64,000 bases of DNA. Origin: Ww85 sp963745765. Lineage in GTDB: Bacteria > Desulfobacterota > Desulfobulbia > Desulfobulbales > Desulfocapsaceae. The notes below the pieces were generated by a model, which ran no database searches, was not told the DNA's origin, and saw only the letters and a program-made list of their open reading frames with translations. The position numbers and the translations under genes were made by a program. The stretch lies in contig CAVUYQ010000032.1 of NCBI GenBank assembly GCA_963745765.1, positions 1 to 64,000 on the forward strand, written 5' to 3'. Positions 17,258-26,772 of the stretch are shown here, piece by piece. Each line of letters begins with the position of its first letter. Position 1 is the stretch's first letter.

Positions 17258-19164
17258 ATCGGGTAGCCGGGGGTTTTTCTCCCCCAGCCCCCACAACACC
17301 TAGCATGCGGGTCCGCACTAGGCGTTTCACGAAGTTACCGGGCCGTAGCCGGGTAGTGAATCACACTCCACAATTTCTTGATTGATATAAGCCCTTGGTC
17401 AGCCAACCATTGGTTCGTCATGCCTGACTGTGTGGCCAGGGTCCTTGACATGTGCCAATAACTTTTACGACTCAGAGCGGATAGGATGGCATGCCGTTTA
17501 TTTGTACCGAGTTTCAGGAGGTTCCGCACTTTGGTTCTGGCGTATCGCCACTGTTTCCAGTAGCACATACGAACCCTGCGGCGAATCCACTCATCAATCC
17601 CAGGAATAGGACGATAGTACTCTGCAATTCCAAAGTAATTTATCCACCCTCGAATATACTGGCCGAGCTTCATCATCCTGTAATCCATGGATACTCTCCA
17701 GCTTCTACCGGTGAGTTCCCGGACGCGCCTCTTAAACTTCAGAAACGATTTATCGGTCCAACGGATTTTACCGTTTTTAAAGGTAAAGCCGAGAAAGGAA
17801 CATTTCTCAACATGCACTACCTTACTTTTCTGTTCGTTCACGAGTAATTTCAGTTTAGATTCCAGAAAGTGACGAATCGACCTCATTACCCGTCTACCTG
17901 CACGAGGACTTCGAACTAATATGATGAAGTCATCGGCATAACGACAGAAACGGTGCCCACGTTTCTCCAGCTCTTTGTCCAGATCATCGAGCATTATGTT
18001 GGCAAGCAGCGGTGAAAGTGGGCCACCTTGCGGAACGCCAAGTGGCGTTGCCTGAAGGCGGTTGTTTATAACCACCCCAGCCCGTAGATACTTGCCAATC
18101 AGCTTCAATACTCGTTTATCATCTATCCGGCGGGAAACTCTTGCCATAAGGACATCATGCGAAACTTTGTCGAAAAACTTTGACAGGTCCGCGTCTACAG
18201 CAATTCTGCGCCCTTCCCGGATATATGATTGCACACGGCGAATTGCACCATGTGCCGATCTGTTCGGTCTAAACCCAAAACTCGACTCTGAGAAATGGTA
18301 ATCAAAGTGGGGTTCTATGACCTGAGTTATTGCCTGTTGAATGACTCGATCCAAAATAGAGGGAATACCGAGCGGACGAATTCCTCCGTCAGGTTTTTCG
18401 ATTTCCACTCGCAGGACCGGTTTCGGGGTATAGTCTCCTCCAAGAATGGTAGTGCGTATCTCCTGCCAACATTCACGGAAATGGTAAGGAAAGTCTTCAA
18501 TGGTCACTCCGTCAATACCGGGAGCCCCACGGTTCGACTTCACCTTCTTCCATGCCAGAGCAATGTTGTCAGTTGCTACGATACGCTCAAGTGAAATGGG
18601 TTGTGAAGGCAGTTTTCCCGCAACGCGCACAGAAGCTGCTCCCCCGGACGAGGTCGACACAGCTCTATAGCTTACGAGTACTTTTCCTTCGTTCTTCATG
18701 TTCGGCCCTTCAGTGGGGTGATCCTCCCGGCTTTTCTATTCGCCGAGCTCGTTTCCAGCCGCCTGTCTACCTTTGGCGACGTCCTGCACCTACTATGGCC
18801 TCTGCTGACTCCTGACCGAACTTTCTCCATGTTGCCATGCAGAACGCTGTCCAGTGTTAACTGGACCGCCCGTCGGTCAGACCTCCCCGGGTAAGAACGT
18901 GAACTTCCACTGAGCGACCGCGTCATTTACCGTATCTCCTGATCCAAGGGCGTAAACATGTTGTGCTGTCTTACCCAGAGACTCGGCCTTATATGACATT
19001 TCTGTTCGTCGGCCCACAGTTTTACCATCCGGCTTCCTCCAAACGTCACCTCGCGATAACGCTCTTGCCATTGGTTAGTATTTCATGTTAAGCAAATGAC
19101 TTAACACAGGATCACACACAGGGGACTTTAACCCCATTAGTTCACGCCCATGCCGGGCGCACAC
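17258..19164 (-). mobile_element. Second group II intron
   Basis: The 5' end GTGTGCGCCCGGCATGGGCG is at 19164 (minus strand) and the segment GGGGTTAAAGTCCCC follows. The RT is at 17335-18699. A domain V-like hairpin lies at about 17297-17331 (minus strand CGCCTAGTGCGG.CCGCATGCTAGGTG), then a GC-rich domain VI hairpin, and the 3' end CTACCCGAT at 17258. The 5' exon is an attC-like hairpin (CACCGG/CCGGTG). Length about 1.9 kb and lack of an endonuclease domain fit class C-attC introns. Orientation is opposite to the cassettes, as usual for that class. Confidence 0.8.
17335..18699 (-). CDS. ltrA: Group II intron reverse transcriptase/maturase
   Basis: A 454-residue protein. RT blocks: WKKVKSNRGAPGIDG, KPDGGIRPLGIPSILDRVIQQAI, ESSFGFRPNRSAHGAIRR, DADLSKFFDKVSHDVLM, PLGVPQGGPLSPLLANIMLDDLD, catalytic RYADDFIILV and CSFLGFTFKNG. 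The maturase domain has LGQYIRGWINYFGIAEY and a C-terminal YWKQWRYARTKVRNLLKLG stretch. No endonuclease domain. It is only distantly like the RT at 7777-9036, although the 5' RNA of its intron closely matches the outer intron there. Confidence 0.93.
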   Translation of the reverse strand: MKNEGKVLVSYRAVSTSSGGAASVRVAGKLPSQPISLERIVATDNIALAWKKVKSNRGAPGIDGVTIEDFPYHFRECWQEIRTTILGGDYTPKPVLRVEIEKPDGGIRPLGIPSILDRVIQQAITQVIEPHFDYHFSESSFGFRPNRSAHGAIRRVQSYIREGRRIAVDADLSKFFDKVSHDVLMARVSRRIDDKRVLKLIGKYLRAGVVINNRLQATPLGVPQGGPLSPLLANIMLDDLDKELEKRGHRFCRYADDFIILVRSPRAGRRVMRSIRHFLESKLKLLVNEQKSKVVHVEKCSFLGFTFKNGKIRWTDKSFLKFKRRVRELTGRSWRVSMDYRMMKLGQYIRGWINYFGIAEYYRPIPGIDEWIRRRVRMCYWKQWRYARTKVRNLLKLGTNKRHAILSALSRKSYWHMSRTLATQSGMTNQWLADQGLISIKKLWSVIHYPATAR

Positions 19165-19233
19165 AAATTGATACACCGGACTTTACTCGTCGCGTTGCTC
19201 CTTACAAAGCCGGTGATCACGGCGATAGGTGCC
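19165..19233 (+). other. attC-like half site next to intron
   Basis: CACCGGACTTTAC pairs with TTACAAAGCCGGTG across about 20 bases; the site ends ACGGCGATAGG, like the end of the sites at 10007 and 11480. The left part would be the bases before 17258, now split off by the intron. Confidence 0.5.
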
Positions 19234-19280
19234 TTTTGGAAGATATTGGATTAGACCGGCAATAGCACTGTAAAAACCGC

Positions 19281-19718
19281 TTGGATTATAACTATAAATT
19301 TGTCCGCTGGGAAATATTTATGACAGCATTTTTTATTGTGATCTCTTTTCCCCTTGTAGTTCTTCCTATTGGCATTCTATTGTATTTTCTTGTTAAACGT
19401 ATCAGCGGTGGGAGAGGTTTTTACGGTTGGAAACGGCTTTTTGCTTGGAGCTTTATATTGCCGGGTTTACCTTTTGTCATCATACTCATCGCTATGCTCG
19501 TCAATCAGTTCCTCTACTATGACGCGGGCAAACCTATTCTTTCTACCATCATTATGGCGCCAGTCACGTTTACATTGGCAATTTTTGTATCAGTCCTGTA
19601 TTTGGTTTCAGTTCCCAAAGGTGATAAAACAGCCTCAGGTTTTGCTAGCCTATTGGTCAATTTCGGGTGTTTATCACTTTGTATATATTTTCTTTTTCAT
19701 GGACCTCCATTGAGTTGA
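19281..19718 (+). CDS. Four-helix membrane protein (cassette gene)
   Basis: Up to 145 residues with four hydrophobic segments. The long form needs TTG at 19281; ATG at 19320 (MTAFFIVISFPLVVLPIG) is a likely true start, behind GGGAAA. The sequence GGRGFYGWKRLFAWSFILPGLP lies between helices 1 and 2. No family recognised. It lies between attC-like sites with typical cassette spacing. Confidence 0.6.
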   Translation: MDYNYKFVRWEIFMTAFFIVISFPLVVLPIGILLYFLVKRISGGRGFYGWKRLFAWSFILPGLPFVIILIAMLVNQFLYYDAGKPILSTIIMAPVTFTLAIFVSVLYLVSVPKGDKTASGFASLLVNFGCLSLCIYFLFHGPPLS

Positions 19719-19719
19719 C

Positions 19720-19787
19720 ACCTAACATGCGCCTGGACACAGACGGGCTAAAAACCGCGCCCTCTGGTCAGCCTTAGCATTATGGTG
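19720..19787 (+). other. attC-like site (last of the array)
   Basis: ACCTAAC at 19720 fits the left attC box. CTAACATGCGC... pairs loosely with ...CAGCCTTAGCATTATGG. It ends the cassette region; the next gene (ppx) is core-like in composition. Confidence 0.5.
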
Positions 19788-19936
19788 CCTTTACGGTTCC
19801 GAATTGCTTTCTCATTGATAGGTTTTAGAAGGCGGAATTGGTGAAAATGCAGCTTGCATACAAATGCGTCAGAAAACGATTGTAACTCGTAACGGAATTA
19901 ATAGAACCGATAACAACGGTCAGACCACGTTTTTCT

Positions 19937-21439
19937 ATGAATGATCCACAGCAATCACCACAATATCTAGCAGCCATCGATCTGGGCTCCAATAGTTTTC
20001 ACCTGGTAGTTGCCCGCATTGAGGACGGTCATGTCCACATTCTGGATAGATTAAAGGAAATGGTGCGACTTGGAGGCGGTCTTGATAAAAATGGCAGATT
20101 GTCTGAAGAAGCACGTATACGAGCACTTTCCTGTCTTGATCGTTTTTCTGAACGTGTGCAGAAATTACCCCAGGGCAGTGTGGCGGCCGTTGGAACAAAT
20201 ACCCTGCGTCAGGCGAAAAATTCCCGTCAGTTTTTAAAGAGTGCCAGTGAGGTTTTGGGCCACCCGATCTCAATTATTGGAGGAAAGGAGGAGGCTCGTC
20301 TGGTCTATCTTGGTGTTTCACATTCTCTGGTGGCAGAGGATGGGAAACGGTTTGTGATGGATATTGGCGGAGGCAGTACTGAATTGATTATCGGTGAGGG
20401 TTTCGAGCCTCTGCATCTAAGCAGCCTCGAGATGGGTTGTGTGAGTATGAGTCGCGCTTTTTTTCGAAATGGAAAGCTCAGCAAGAAGAATTGGGAAAAG
20501 GCCGGCATTGCCGCGCATCTGGAATTACGTCCGGTACGACGCGATTTTCGCGAAGTTGGCTGGATATCTGCTACTGGGGCATCCGGAACGATTAAGGCCG
20601 TTGGAAGCATTGTGAAAGCTCTTGGGCTTGAGAGCTATACTATTACCTTGGACAGTTTATACAAAATACGGAATAGAATGATAGCGGCTGGACAGGTAAA
20701 AAAACTTGATCTTCCCGGTTTAGATAGTGATCGGCAACCTGTTTTTGCAGGAGGACTGGCCATCCTCATTGCCACCTTTGAGGCACTTAAAATTGAAACC
20801 ATGCAGGTTTCCGAAGGCGCCTTGCGGGAAGGCCTGTTGTATGAGCGTCTGGGCCGGATTCAGAGCGAAGATACCCGTTTAAAAACAGTTTCAAGTGTAC
20901 AGCAACGATTTCAAATCAGCCAGAAACATGCGCGACGAGTGAGTTTAACTTCCCACCGTCTTTTCAGCGACTGTGAAAAAGCCTGGAGCCTGCGACTGGA
21001 AGACGCCGAAAGACTGCATTGGGCAAGCAGTCTTCATGAGATTGGCCTTGCGGTTTCGTTGAGTGGATATCAGAAACATGGTGCGTATCTCCTCGCCAAC
21101 GCAGATCTTCCCGGATTTTCGTTAGAGGAGCAGGACTGGATGAGTGTTCTGGTGGGTTGCCATCGTAAAAAAATATTAAAAAATTTCTTCAGAGGCTTAC
21201 CGGAAAAAGATCAGAAGACCGCCTTGAGGCTTGCGATTCTTCTTCGTCTCGCCACCCTGTTCCATCGTTCCCGTAAAGACGAGACGGCAGTTATTGATCA
21301 AGTGGTTGCCGGCGAGAATAATTTGACCCTTCAATTTGCGCCGTATGAGTTGATAAACCATCCCCTGCAACGGGCCAGCCTTGAGCAGGAAGTCAGGTAT
21401 TTAAAAAATGTGGATTTCAATCTCAAGTTTACCTCATGA
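19937..21439 (+). CDS. ppx: Ppx/GppA exopolyphosphatase
   Basis: A 500-residue enzyme of the ASKHA fold that removes phosphate from polyphosphate or from pppGpp; the two activities cannot be told apart by sequence. Motifs: phosphate 1 AAIDLGSNSFHLVVA (residues 11-25), AVGTNTLRQAKNSRQFL, GGKEEARLVYLGV with the catalytic Glu, phosphate 2 VMDIGGGSTELII, and ATGASGTIKA. The C-terminal HD-like half (SLHEIGLAVSLSGYQKHGAYLL) is present, so it is the long form. It stands alone. Confidence 0.92.
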   Translation: MNDPQQSPQYLAAIDLGSNSFHLVVARIEDGHVHILDRLKEMVRLGGGLDKNGRLSEEARIRALSCLDRFSERVQKLPQGSVAAVGTNTLRQAKNSRQFLKSASEVLGHPISIIGGKEEARLVYLGVSHSLVAEDGKRFVMDIGGGSTELIIGEGFEPLHLSSLEMGCVSMSRAFFRNGKLSKKNWEKAGIAAHLELRPVRRDFREVGWISATGASGTIKAVGSIVKALGLESYTITLDSLYKIRNRMIAAGQVKKLDLPGLDSDRQPVFAGGLAILIATFEALKIETMQVSEGALREGLLYERLGRIQSEDTRLKTVSSVQQRFQISQKHARRVSLTSHRLFSDCEKAWSLRLEDAERLHWASSLHEIGLAVSLSGYQKHGAYLLANADLPGFSLEEQDWMSVLVGCHRKKILKNFFRGLPEKDQKTALRLAILLRLATLFHRSRKDETAVIDQVVAGENNLTLQFAPYELINHPLQRASLEQEVRYLKNVDFNLKFTS

Positions 21440-22040
21440 CCTGCTCAGGTTGGATAAACAGGTGAAAGACCACATTTCTCTCTTTTCCCGGCAAGATAAT
21501 TGACCGGATCGATGCATATGCAACGGCCGCCAGGAACCGAAGACCAGACGCCGTTTCACAATTGTTCGCGGAACGTTTTGATCATATCGTGCATGGTGTC
21601 GGAACAGATACCAGCAATCCCTGGAACACGAAAAGGGAGATTGATAGAGAAGGAATCCAGAAGATCTGTGAGGACTTCTTCTCCAACGTAGTAGACATGG
21701 CGGTTGAGTATACGGACAGGAGCAACCACGGAGCAGGTTCATGGTTTTCATCTGGGAGTCTTTGGCCGTGGTTGCTTGCGGGTTATCGGCATAGTTACTA
21801 TTTTCTGACAAAACGTTCTTTCTTAGGGGCCTAATGTGATTGTGTGAAAACTTCTCAAGCCCAGAAGGGAAATATATGGCTTTTTTTTATTTTTTTCTGG
21901 CTTTTGGCCTTGGCAGTTTCGCCGTCTCTATGAGTTTGGAATAATATAAAATTTAGATTACCAGTTGTTCAATCTTACAACAATCCCGCTGATCAGCAGG
22001 GCCGGGTGTTCTACAAAACGGCAAAGGAAATGAGGGCTGC
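21440..22040. other. Intergenic, no gene recognised
   Basis: About 600 bases between ppx and the rhodanese gene. Short frames on both strands (for example 21562-21834 plus) have no recognisable motifs or ribosome sites. It may hold a gene remnant; I cannot support one. A purine-rich AAAGGAAATGAGGG just before 22041 serves the next gene. Confidence 0.5.
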
Positions 22041-23654
22041 ATGGTTAAAAGTATTTCAGCAGAAGAACTGAGAAAATACTTCTCAGGCGCGGGTGAATAT
22101 GCCCTGATCGATGTTCGCGAGCAGGGGGAGTTCTCAAGAGGGCATCAACTGCTGGCTTGCTCTGTCCCCTTGAGCCGGATGGAGCTGGTTATCAACGATC
22201 TGGTACCGGCGCTTGCCACGCCCATTGTTCTGGTGGACGACGGGCCGGCGGACAAATACCAGCACGCGCAGCGCGCAGCAGAGCGGCTGGCGGAGTTTGG
22301 CTACACTGATGTCTCCATCCTGGAGGGCGGCATGCAGGGCTGGCGTGAGGCCGGTTACCGCCTGTTCAGCGGTGTCAACGTGGTCAGCAAGGCCTTTGGT
22401 GAGTTCGTTGAAACCGAATATAACACCCCATATATTGCACCCGGGGCCCTTCATGAGAAAATTGCCAAGCAGGAAAAGCTGGTGATTTTCGATGCCCGAC
22501 CGGAGGAGGAATTTCAGCGCATGAACATACCGGGGGCGGTCAACGTCCCCGGTTCGGAGCTGGTGTATCGTTTCTTTGAGATGGTGCCGGACGACGAGAC
22601 CCTGGTGGTGGTCAACTGCGCCGGCAGAACCCGCAGCATTATCGGTGCCCAGTCGTTGATCAATGCCCGGGTTCCCAACCCGGTAACGGCTCTTAAAGAC
22701 GGCACCATGGGCTGGCACTTGGCGGGTTTTGAGCTAGAACACGGCCGTCGCCAGAACCTGCCGACACCCTCGGCCCAAGGTACGTCCCGGGCAGAAGAAT
22801 GCGCCCAGCGGGTGGCCGAACGTTTCAAGGTCCGGAAAATCGACCGGACGGTTCTGGCCGGGTGGCAAAAGGAATCCGCCGACCGGACGCTCTATTTGTT
22901 GGATGTGCGTCTGCCCGGGGAGTATCTAGCGGGCCATCTGGCGGGCTCGCGCAGCGCGCCGGGCGTCCAGCTGATCCAGGCCACGGATGAGTATCTGGCG
23001 GTTCGAAATGGTCGGGTGATCCTGATCGACGACAACGGCATCCGCGCTGTGATGACGGCCTCCTGGCTGATCCAGCTGGGCTGGCCGGATGTTTACGTGC
23101 TGGAGGGCGGCCTGGCCGGAGAGGCGCTTGTCAAGGGCCCGCATCTACCGCAGATTGCCGGGTTTAAAAAAGCGCCGGCCATATCGGCGGCGGCCCTCAA
23201 GCAGCAGCTGGAAGGCGGAAACCCCATCGCGCTGATCGATGTCTCCACCAGCCGCGAGTATCGCCAGGCGCACATACCGGGCGCCTGCTGGATCATCCGT
23301 TCCCGCCTGACACGCGACCTTGAACGGTTCCCGACCTCCCAAAAGTTTCTGCTTGTCTCGCCGGACGGAATCCTGGCGCACCTTGCTGCCGCAGAGCTGC
23401 AGGCACTCCGACAGCAGACGCCGGTCGAGGTGCTGGAAGGCGGCCTTGCCGCCTGGATCGCGGCCGGATACGCGACCGAGCAGGGACTGACCGCTCCTCT
23501 CTCAGACCTGGAGGACGTCTGGTATAAGCCCTATGAATTCAGCGACGCGCCGGAAGCGGCCATGAAAGAATACCTGACCTGGGAGGTTGCGCTGGTCGAA
23601 GGGCTGGCAAAAGATGGGTCGCTGACGTTTAAGCATTATGTTGCGACGGATTGA
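22041..23654 (+). CDS. Four-domain rhodanese-like protein
   Basis: A 537-residue, apparently cytoplasmic protein of four rhodanese domains (about residues 1-110, 130-235, 265-370 and 385-490). The active-site loop is catalytic only in domain 2: VVVNCAGRTRS with Cys193. The matching loops of domains 1, 3 and 4 read LVDDGPADKY, LIDDNGIRA and LVSPDGILA, without Cys. The repeated LEGG.AW/GW segments mark each domain end. Single-active, multi-domain rhodaneses move sulfane sulfur; the substrate is unknown. A C-terminal segment of about 45 residues (residues 490-537) follows the last domain. Confidence 0.85.
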   Translation: MVKSISAEELRKYFSGAGEYALIDVREQGEFSRGHQLLACSVPLSRMELVINDLVPALATPIVLVDDGPADKYQHAQRAAERLAEFGYTDVSILEGGMQGWREAGYRLFSGVNVVSKAFGEFVETEYNTPYIAPGALHEKIAKQEKLVIFDARPEEEFQRMNIPGAVNVPGSELVYRFFEMVPDDETLVVVNCAGRTRSIIGAQSLINARVPNPVTALKDGTMGWHLAGFELEHGRRQNLPTPSAQGTSRAEECAQRVAERFKVRKIDRTVLAGWQKESADRTLYLLDVRLPGEYLAGHLAGSRSAPGVQLIQATDEYLAVRNGRVILIDDNGIRAVMTASWLIQLGWPDVYVLEGGLAGEALVKGPHLPQIAGFKKAPAISAAALKQQLEGGNPIALIDVSTSREYRQAHIPGACWIIRSRLTRDLERFPTSQKFLLVSPDGILAHLAAAELQALRQQTPVEVLEGGLAAWIAAGYATEQGLTAPLSDLEDVWYKPYEFSDAPEAAMKEYLTWEVALVEGLAKDGSLTFKHYVATD

Positions 23655-23906
23655 AGACGAAACGGACTTGATGCGGCTCAAGAACGACCATAGCTTCAGA
23701 CTCTTGGCATTACGAGTTTTGCCGCATGGGAGACGGCGCTCAACTCCACGTTGAGGCTATAGAAAAAGGCCGTAAAACGGGGACTGATTTATTATTAATA
23801 ACAAAATAAATCACCCAATAAACTAGTTATTTAGCCGTATGCAAAGCTAATACGGAATTATTACGAAACCAACAAACTCCAGCAAAATATATCCTGAGGA
23901 AACAAA

Positions 23907-24326
23907 ATGTCACAGGTAAAACTTAGAGGCAGCTGTTTATGTGGTGTTGTAAAATACGAAGTGACCGGTGATCTGCAGCGTTTTTATCACTGCCACTGTT
24001 CACGATGCAGGAAGTCTTCAGGAACGGGACATGCTTCCAATCTGATAATGACAAACGCAAGGCTTGTATTTACTCATGGAGAATCACTACTCAAACAATT
24101 CAAAGTTCCTGATGCTTTAAGGTTTTCCAGACAATTCTGTACTGAATGCGGTAGTCCGGTTGCACGATTTATTCCTGAATTGAACGCAGTGGTGGTTCCC
24201 GCAGGCTCATCGGATGACACCATCCCTATCAAACCTCAGGCACGCATATACTGGGACTCACGCACGGAATGGTCGTGTGACGGAGATACGTTACGGAGAT
24301 TCCCGGAAGGCCCTCCACGTTCCTGA
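23907..24326 (+). CDS. GFA family zinc protein
   Basis: A 139-residue protein of the glutathione-dependent formaldehyde-activating enzyme (GFA/CENP-V) family. Zinc-binding cysteines are at GSCLCGVVKYEV (CxC), YHCHCSRCRKSSG (CxCxxC) and FCTECGSPVARF (CxxC), and the fold pattern is complete. In this family most members have no proven substrate, and a formaldehyde role should not be assumed. It has a GAGGAAAC ribosome site and stands alone, with a MITE-like element directly downstream. Confidence 0.85.
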   Translation: MSQVKLRGSCLCGVVKYEVTGDLQRFYHCHCSRCRKSSGTGHASNLIMTNARLVFTHGESLLKQFKVPDALRFSRQFCTECGSPVARFIPELNAVVVPAGSSDDTIPIKPQARIYWDSRTEWSCDGDTLRRFPEGPPRS

Positions 24327-24376
24327 TCTGCTTCCAAGAATGAAAAGGAAAGAAAATAAGAAAAACCAGATACCCC

Positions 24377-24524
24377 TTAGCAGCGTGTCGGAGAAACTCT
24401 CTTTCCCCATCTCATCGTTATTGTAAAAAAATCAATGCTCGCAATATTAGGTATATGGCTCTGCTTGATTTTCTTACAATACCTCGATCTGAGCAAAAAT
24501 TATATTTCTCCGACACGCTGCTAG
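24377..24524. repeat. MITE-like palindromic element, copy 1
   Basis: About 140 bases bounded by AGCGTGTCGGAGAAA and its exact complement TTTCTCCGACACGCT, flanked by TTAGC and GCTAG. Most of the interior matches copy 2 at 55957-56103 base for base. No coding capacity. It lies between the ends of the convergent GFA and lutC genes. Confidence 0.85.
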
Positions 24525-24590
24525 CGACACCGCTAAAGAATGAAGCGGTACGAAATCGTATTTCTAGAGGAAAGCGGCCATAAAGACCGG

Positions 24591-25313
24591 CTACATCGGT
24601 TGATCCACGACAACAACATGCATTTCTCTGGGTCCATGGGCGCCATGCACCAGCTTCGATTCGATATCGGCCGTTTTTGAAGGGCCGGAAATAAAAACGT
24701 ATGACGATGACGGCGGGTCTCGGCGAAGGACAGCATAGAGCTCGGTGAGGTTGGCCAGCAGGTTTTCCAGTCTGAGCAGTCCGATATGAATTGCCGGTAC
24801 TAAAGATGTCGAGCGAGGCTGGCCCTCCATGGTTATCTGCACTACTGTTGCCGAATCGGCAACACCCCAGGAAGGAGCGGTTATGCCAACGAAAGAAGAG
24901 ATTGTCTTCTCCCGAAGATCGGTCTCAATTGCACTGGTCGTATGCAGGACCATGCCATCATCAAGCCTTGTTGATAATGCCAGCGCAGCAATATCGGGAT
25001 GATCGTGCTGGATAATCTGCCTGGCCGAGTCAAATTCCGGTTCCGAATTACGAATAATATCAACGATGGTTTCTCCGGCAGCCGCAAAACCGTTTACTGG
25101 ATGGACATTGAGGTTGAGCAGTACTGCGCTTTCCTGGAACTGCTTAAGCAACTCACCTCTGCTCTGTTGTGAACGGTTGTTTATCCGCTCCAAAACCTCA
25201 CCGCTGTCAGTGCTTTGAAAAAGTGATGGACACTGTTCCGCGCCTCTGACCTGCGAGGGAGAATGGCCAAGTGCCGTGCGAATATGAGACATGAATGTAT
25301 AATGATCAGTCAT
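24591..25313 (-). CDS. lutC: Lactate utilization protein C (LUD domain)
   Basis: A 240-residue LUD-domain protein, the third subunit of the LutABC complex, which oxidises L-lactate to pyruvate. Conserved pieces: SSFVGITAPSWGVADSATVVQ and SSSYVFISGPSKTADIESKLVHGAHGPREMHVVVVD, the usual C-terminal GPSxTaDIE..lv.GvHGP. Its start overlaps the end of lutB by 8 bases. The operon is downstream of a sugar-acid pathway that would yield pyruvate; lactate oxidation is the family role. Confidence 0.9.
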   Translation of the reverse strand: MTDHYTFMSHIRTALGHSPSQVRGAEQCPSLFQSTDSGEVLERINNRSQQSRGELLKQFQESAVLLNLNVHPVNGFAAAGETIVDIIRNSEPEFDSARQIIQHDHPDIAALALSTRLDDGMVLHTTSAIETDLREKTISSFVGITAPSWGVADSATVVQITMEGQPRSTSLVPAIHIGLLRLENLLANLTELYAVLRRDPPSSSYVFISGPSKTADIESKLVHGAHGPREMHVVVVDQPM

Positions 25314-26772
25314 TTTTCACCTCGGCTTCTTTTCTGTTCCTTTCGGCAATCTTCCTTTGTTGCCAGCGCGTGCGAAAACTCTTTTTAGCCAGCGGCGGCA
25401 GATCCCGGTCTTTTGTCCAGGCTCCCGCCGGACCAAAAAGCTTGGTAATCATGCCGTTTTTTGCGATAAACGGCCCTTGCAGGGAGGCGAGCAGCTTTAG
25501 CACACCGTGATACAGGGGGCCGTTACTAATCAGTATCCGCCAGAACCTGAAGGTCATCGCCTCGACAGGCTTATGCGCCTTCACCTGCCAGTCCGGATCA
25601 CCATAGGCGAGTTTCTTTCTCAATGCCAGCAGCATCCTTGGCAGGTCATTGTTCACCGGGCAGATATCGAGACAGGCACCGCACAGACTCTCTCCCTTGC
25701 AGAGATCGGCGTGCTCATTGATGCCGTAAAACAGCGGGGTCAAAACAGCTCCAACGGGACCGGAATAAAGGGCGTCGTATGCGTGACCGCCGATGCGGCC
25801 GTAGACCGGGCAGATATTTAGACAGCCGCCGCAGCGTATGCAGGCAAGCACTTCTCTGAATTCAGGATCAGCCAGGATCCTGGATCTGCCGTTGTCAACC
25901 AGAACGAGGTGAAACTCGGACGGACCATCCGGATCTCCATCAGGGCTTGGGCCTCCGGCGAAACTTACATAGGTGCTGATTTTCTGAATTGCCCCCGCCA
26001 TAGTGAGCAGTTGCAAGAGATCCTGGTGATCCTCCATTGTTGCAACAATGCGTTCAATACCCATCAAGGCCACGTTAATCCGGGGCATGGTGGTGGCCAT
26101 ACGGATGTTGCCCTCGTTGGATACCAGGCTGATCTCTCCGGTTTCCGCGCAGGCCAGGTTGCAGCCGGTGATTCCCATATCGGCATGAAGCAGTTTCTGC
26201 CGCAGGGCGTTGCGGGCAGCCCGGGTCAAAGTCGGCGGATCTTCCGAGTATTCCATATCCAGCTTTTCGGCAAACAGGGTACCAATCTGCTGGCGATTCA
26301 GGTGGACGCAGGGGCCGAGAATATGCGAGGGAGGCTCTTCTCGCAGCTGGACAATATATTCACCGAGGTCCGTTTCGACGACCTCAATGCCTTCTTTCTG
26401 CAGCAGCGCATCGACACCTATCTCCATGGAGACCATGGACTTACCTTTGACCACACGTTTCACATCGTGACGCCGGGCCAGATCAAGGCAATAGGCAGCT
26501 GCCTCTTCGGCAGTTTCTGCACAATAGACCTGCCCGCCGCGAGCTTCGACTTTTTCGATCAGCATACCCAGGACGATATCGAGATTCTCCAGGGTCTGCA
26601 TGCGCTTGCGCTTGACACGCTCCCTCGGGTCGGACGCACCCAAACTCTCCCAATGTGCAAGGGCTCCGCGGCCATAGCGGTTCTGCAGGTTTTTCAGGTT
26701 TTTCTGCAGACTCTCGCTGGCCAGTCCCCGGCGTGCACCTTCCTTGTAATCTTTTGCTGCGGAATAACTCAT
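25306..26772 (-). CDS. lutB: Lactate utilization protein B (LUD domain, two 4Fe-4S clusters)
   Basis: A 488-residue iron-sulfur protein. The N-terminal LUD domain (VKGKSMVSMEIGVDALLQKEGIEVVETDLGEYIVQL; PRINVALMGIERIV) is followed by two ferredoxin-like clusters: CIRCGGCLNICPVYG (about residues 310-325) and CGACLDICPVNNDLP (about 362-377). Electrons should pass from the lactate site to a quinone or other carrier. The stop of lutA overlaps its start (ATGA). Confidence 0.93.
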   Translation of the reverse strand: MSYSAAKDYKEGARRGLASESLQKNLKNLQNRYGRGALAHWESLGASDPRERVKRKRMQTLENLDIVLGMLIEKVEARGGQVYCAETAEEAAAYCLDLARRHDVKRVVKGKSMVSMEIGVDALLQKEGIEVVETDLGEYIVQLREEPPSHILGPCVHLNRQQIGTLFAEKLDMEYSEDPPTLTRAARNALRQKLLHADMGITGCNLACAETGEISLVSNEGNIRMATTMPRINVALMGIERIVATMEDHQDLLQLLTMAGAIQKISTYVSFAGGPSPDGDPDGPSEFHLVLVDNGRSRILADPEFREVLACIRCGGCLNICPVYGRIGGHAYDALYSGPVGAVLTPLFYGINEHADLCKGESLCGACLDICPVNNDLPRMLLALRKKLAYGDPDWQVKAHKPVEAMTFRFWRILISNGPLYHGVLKLLASLQGPFIAKNGMITKLFGPAGAWTKDRDLPPLAKKSFRTRWQQRKIAERNRKEAEVKND

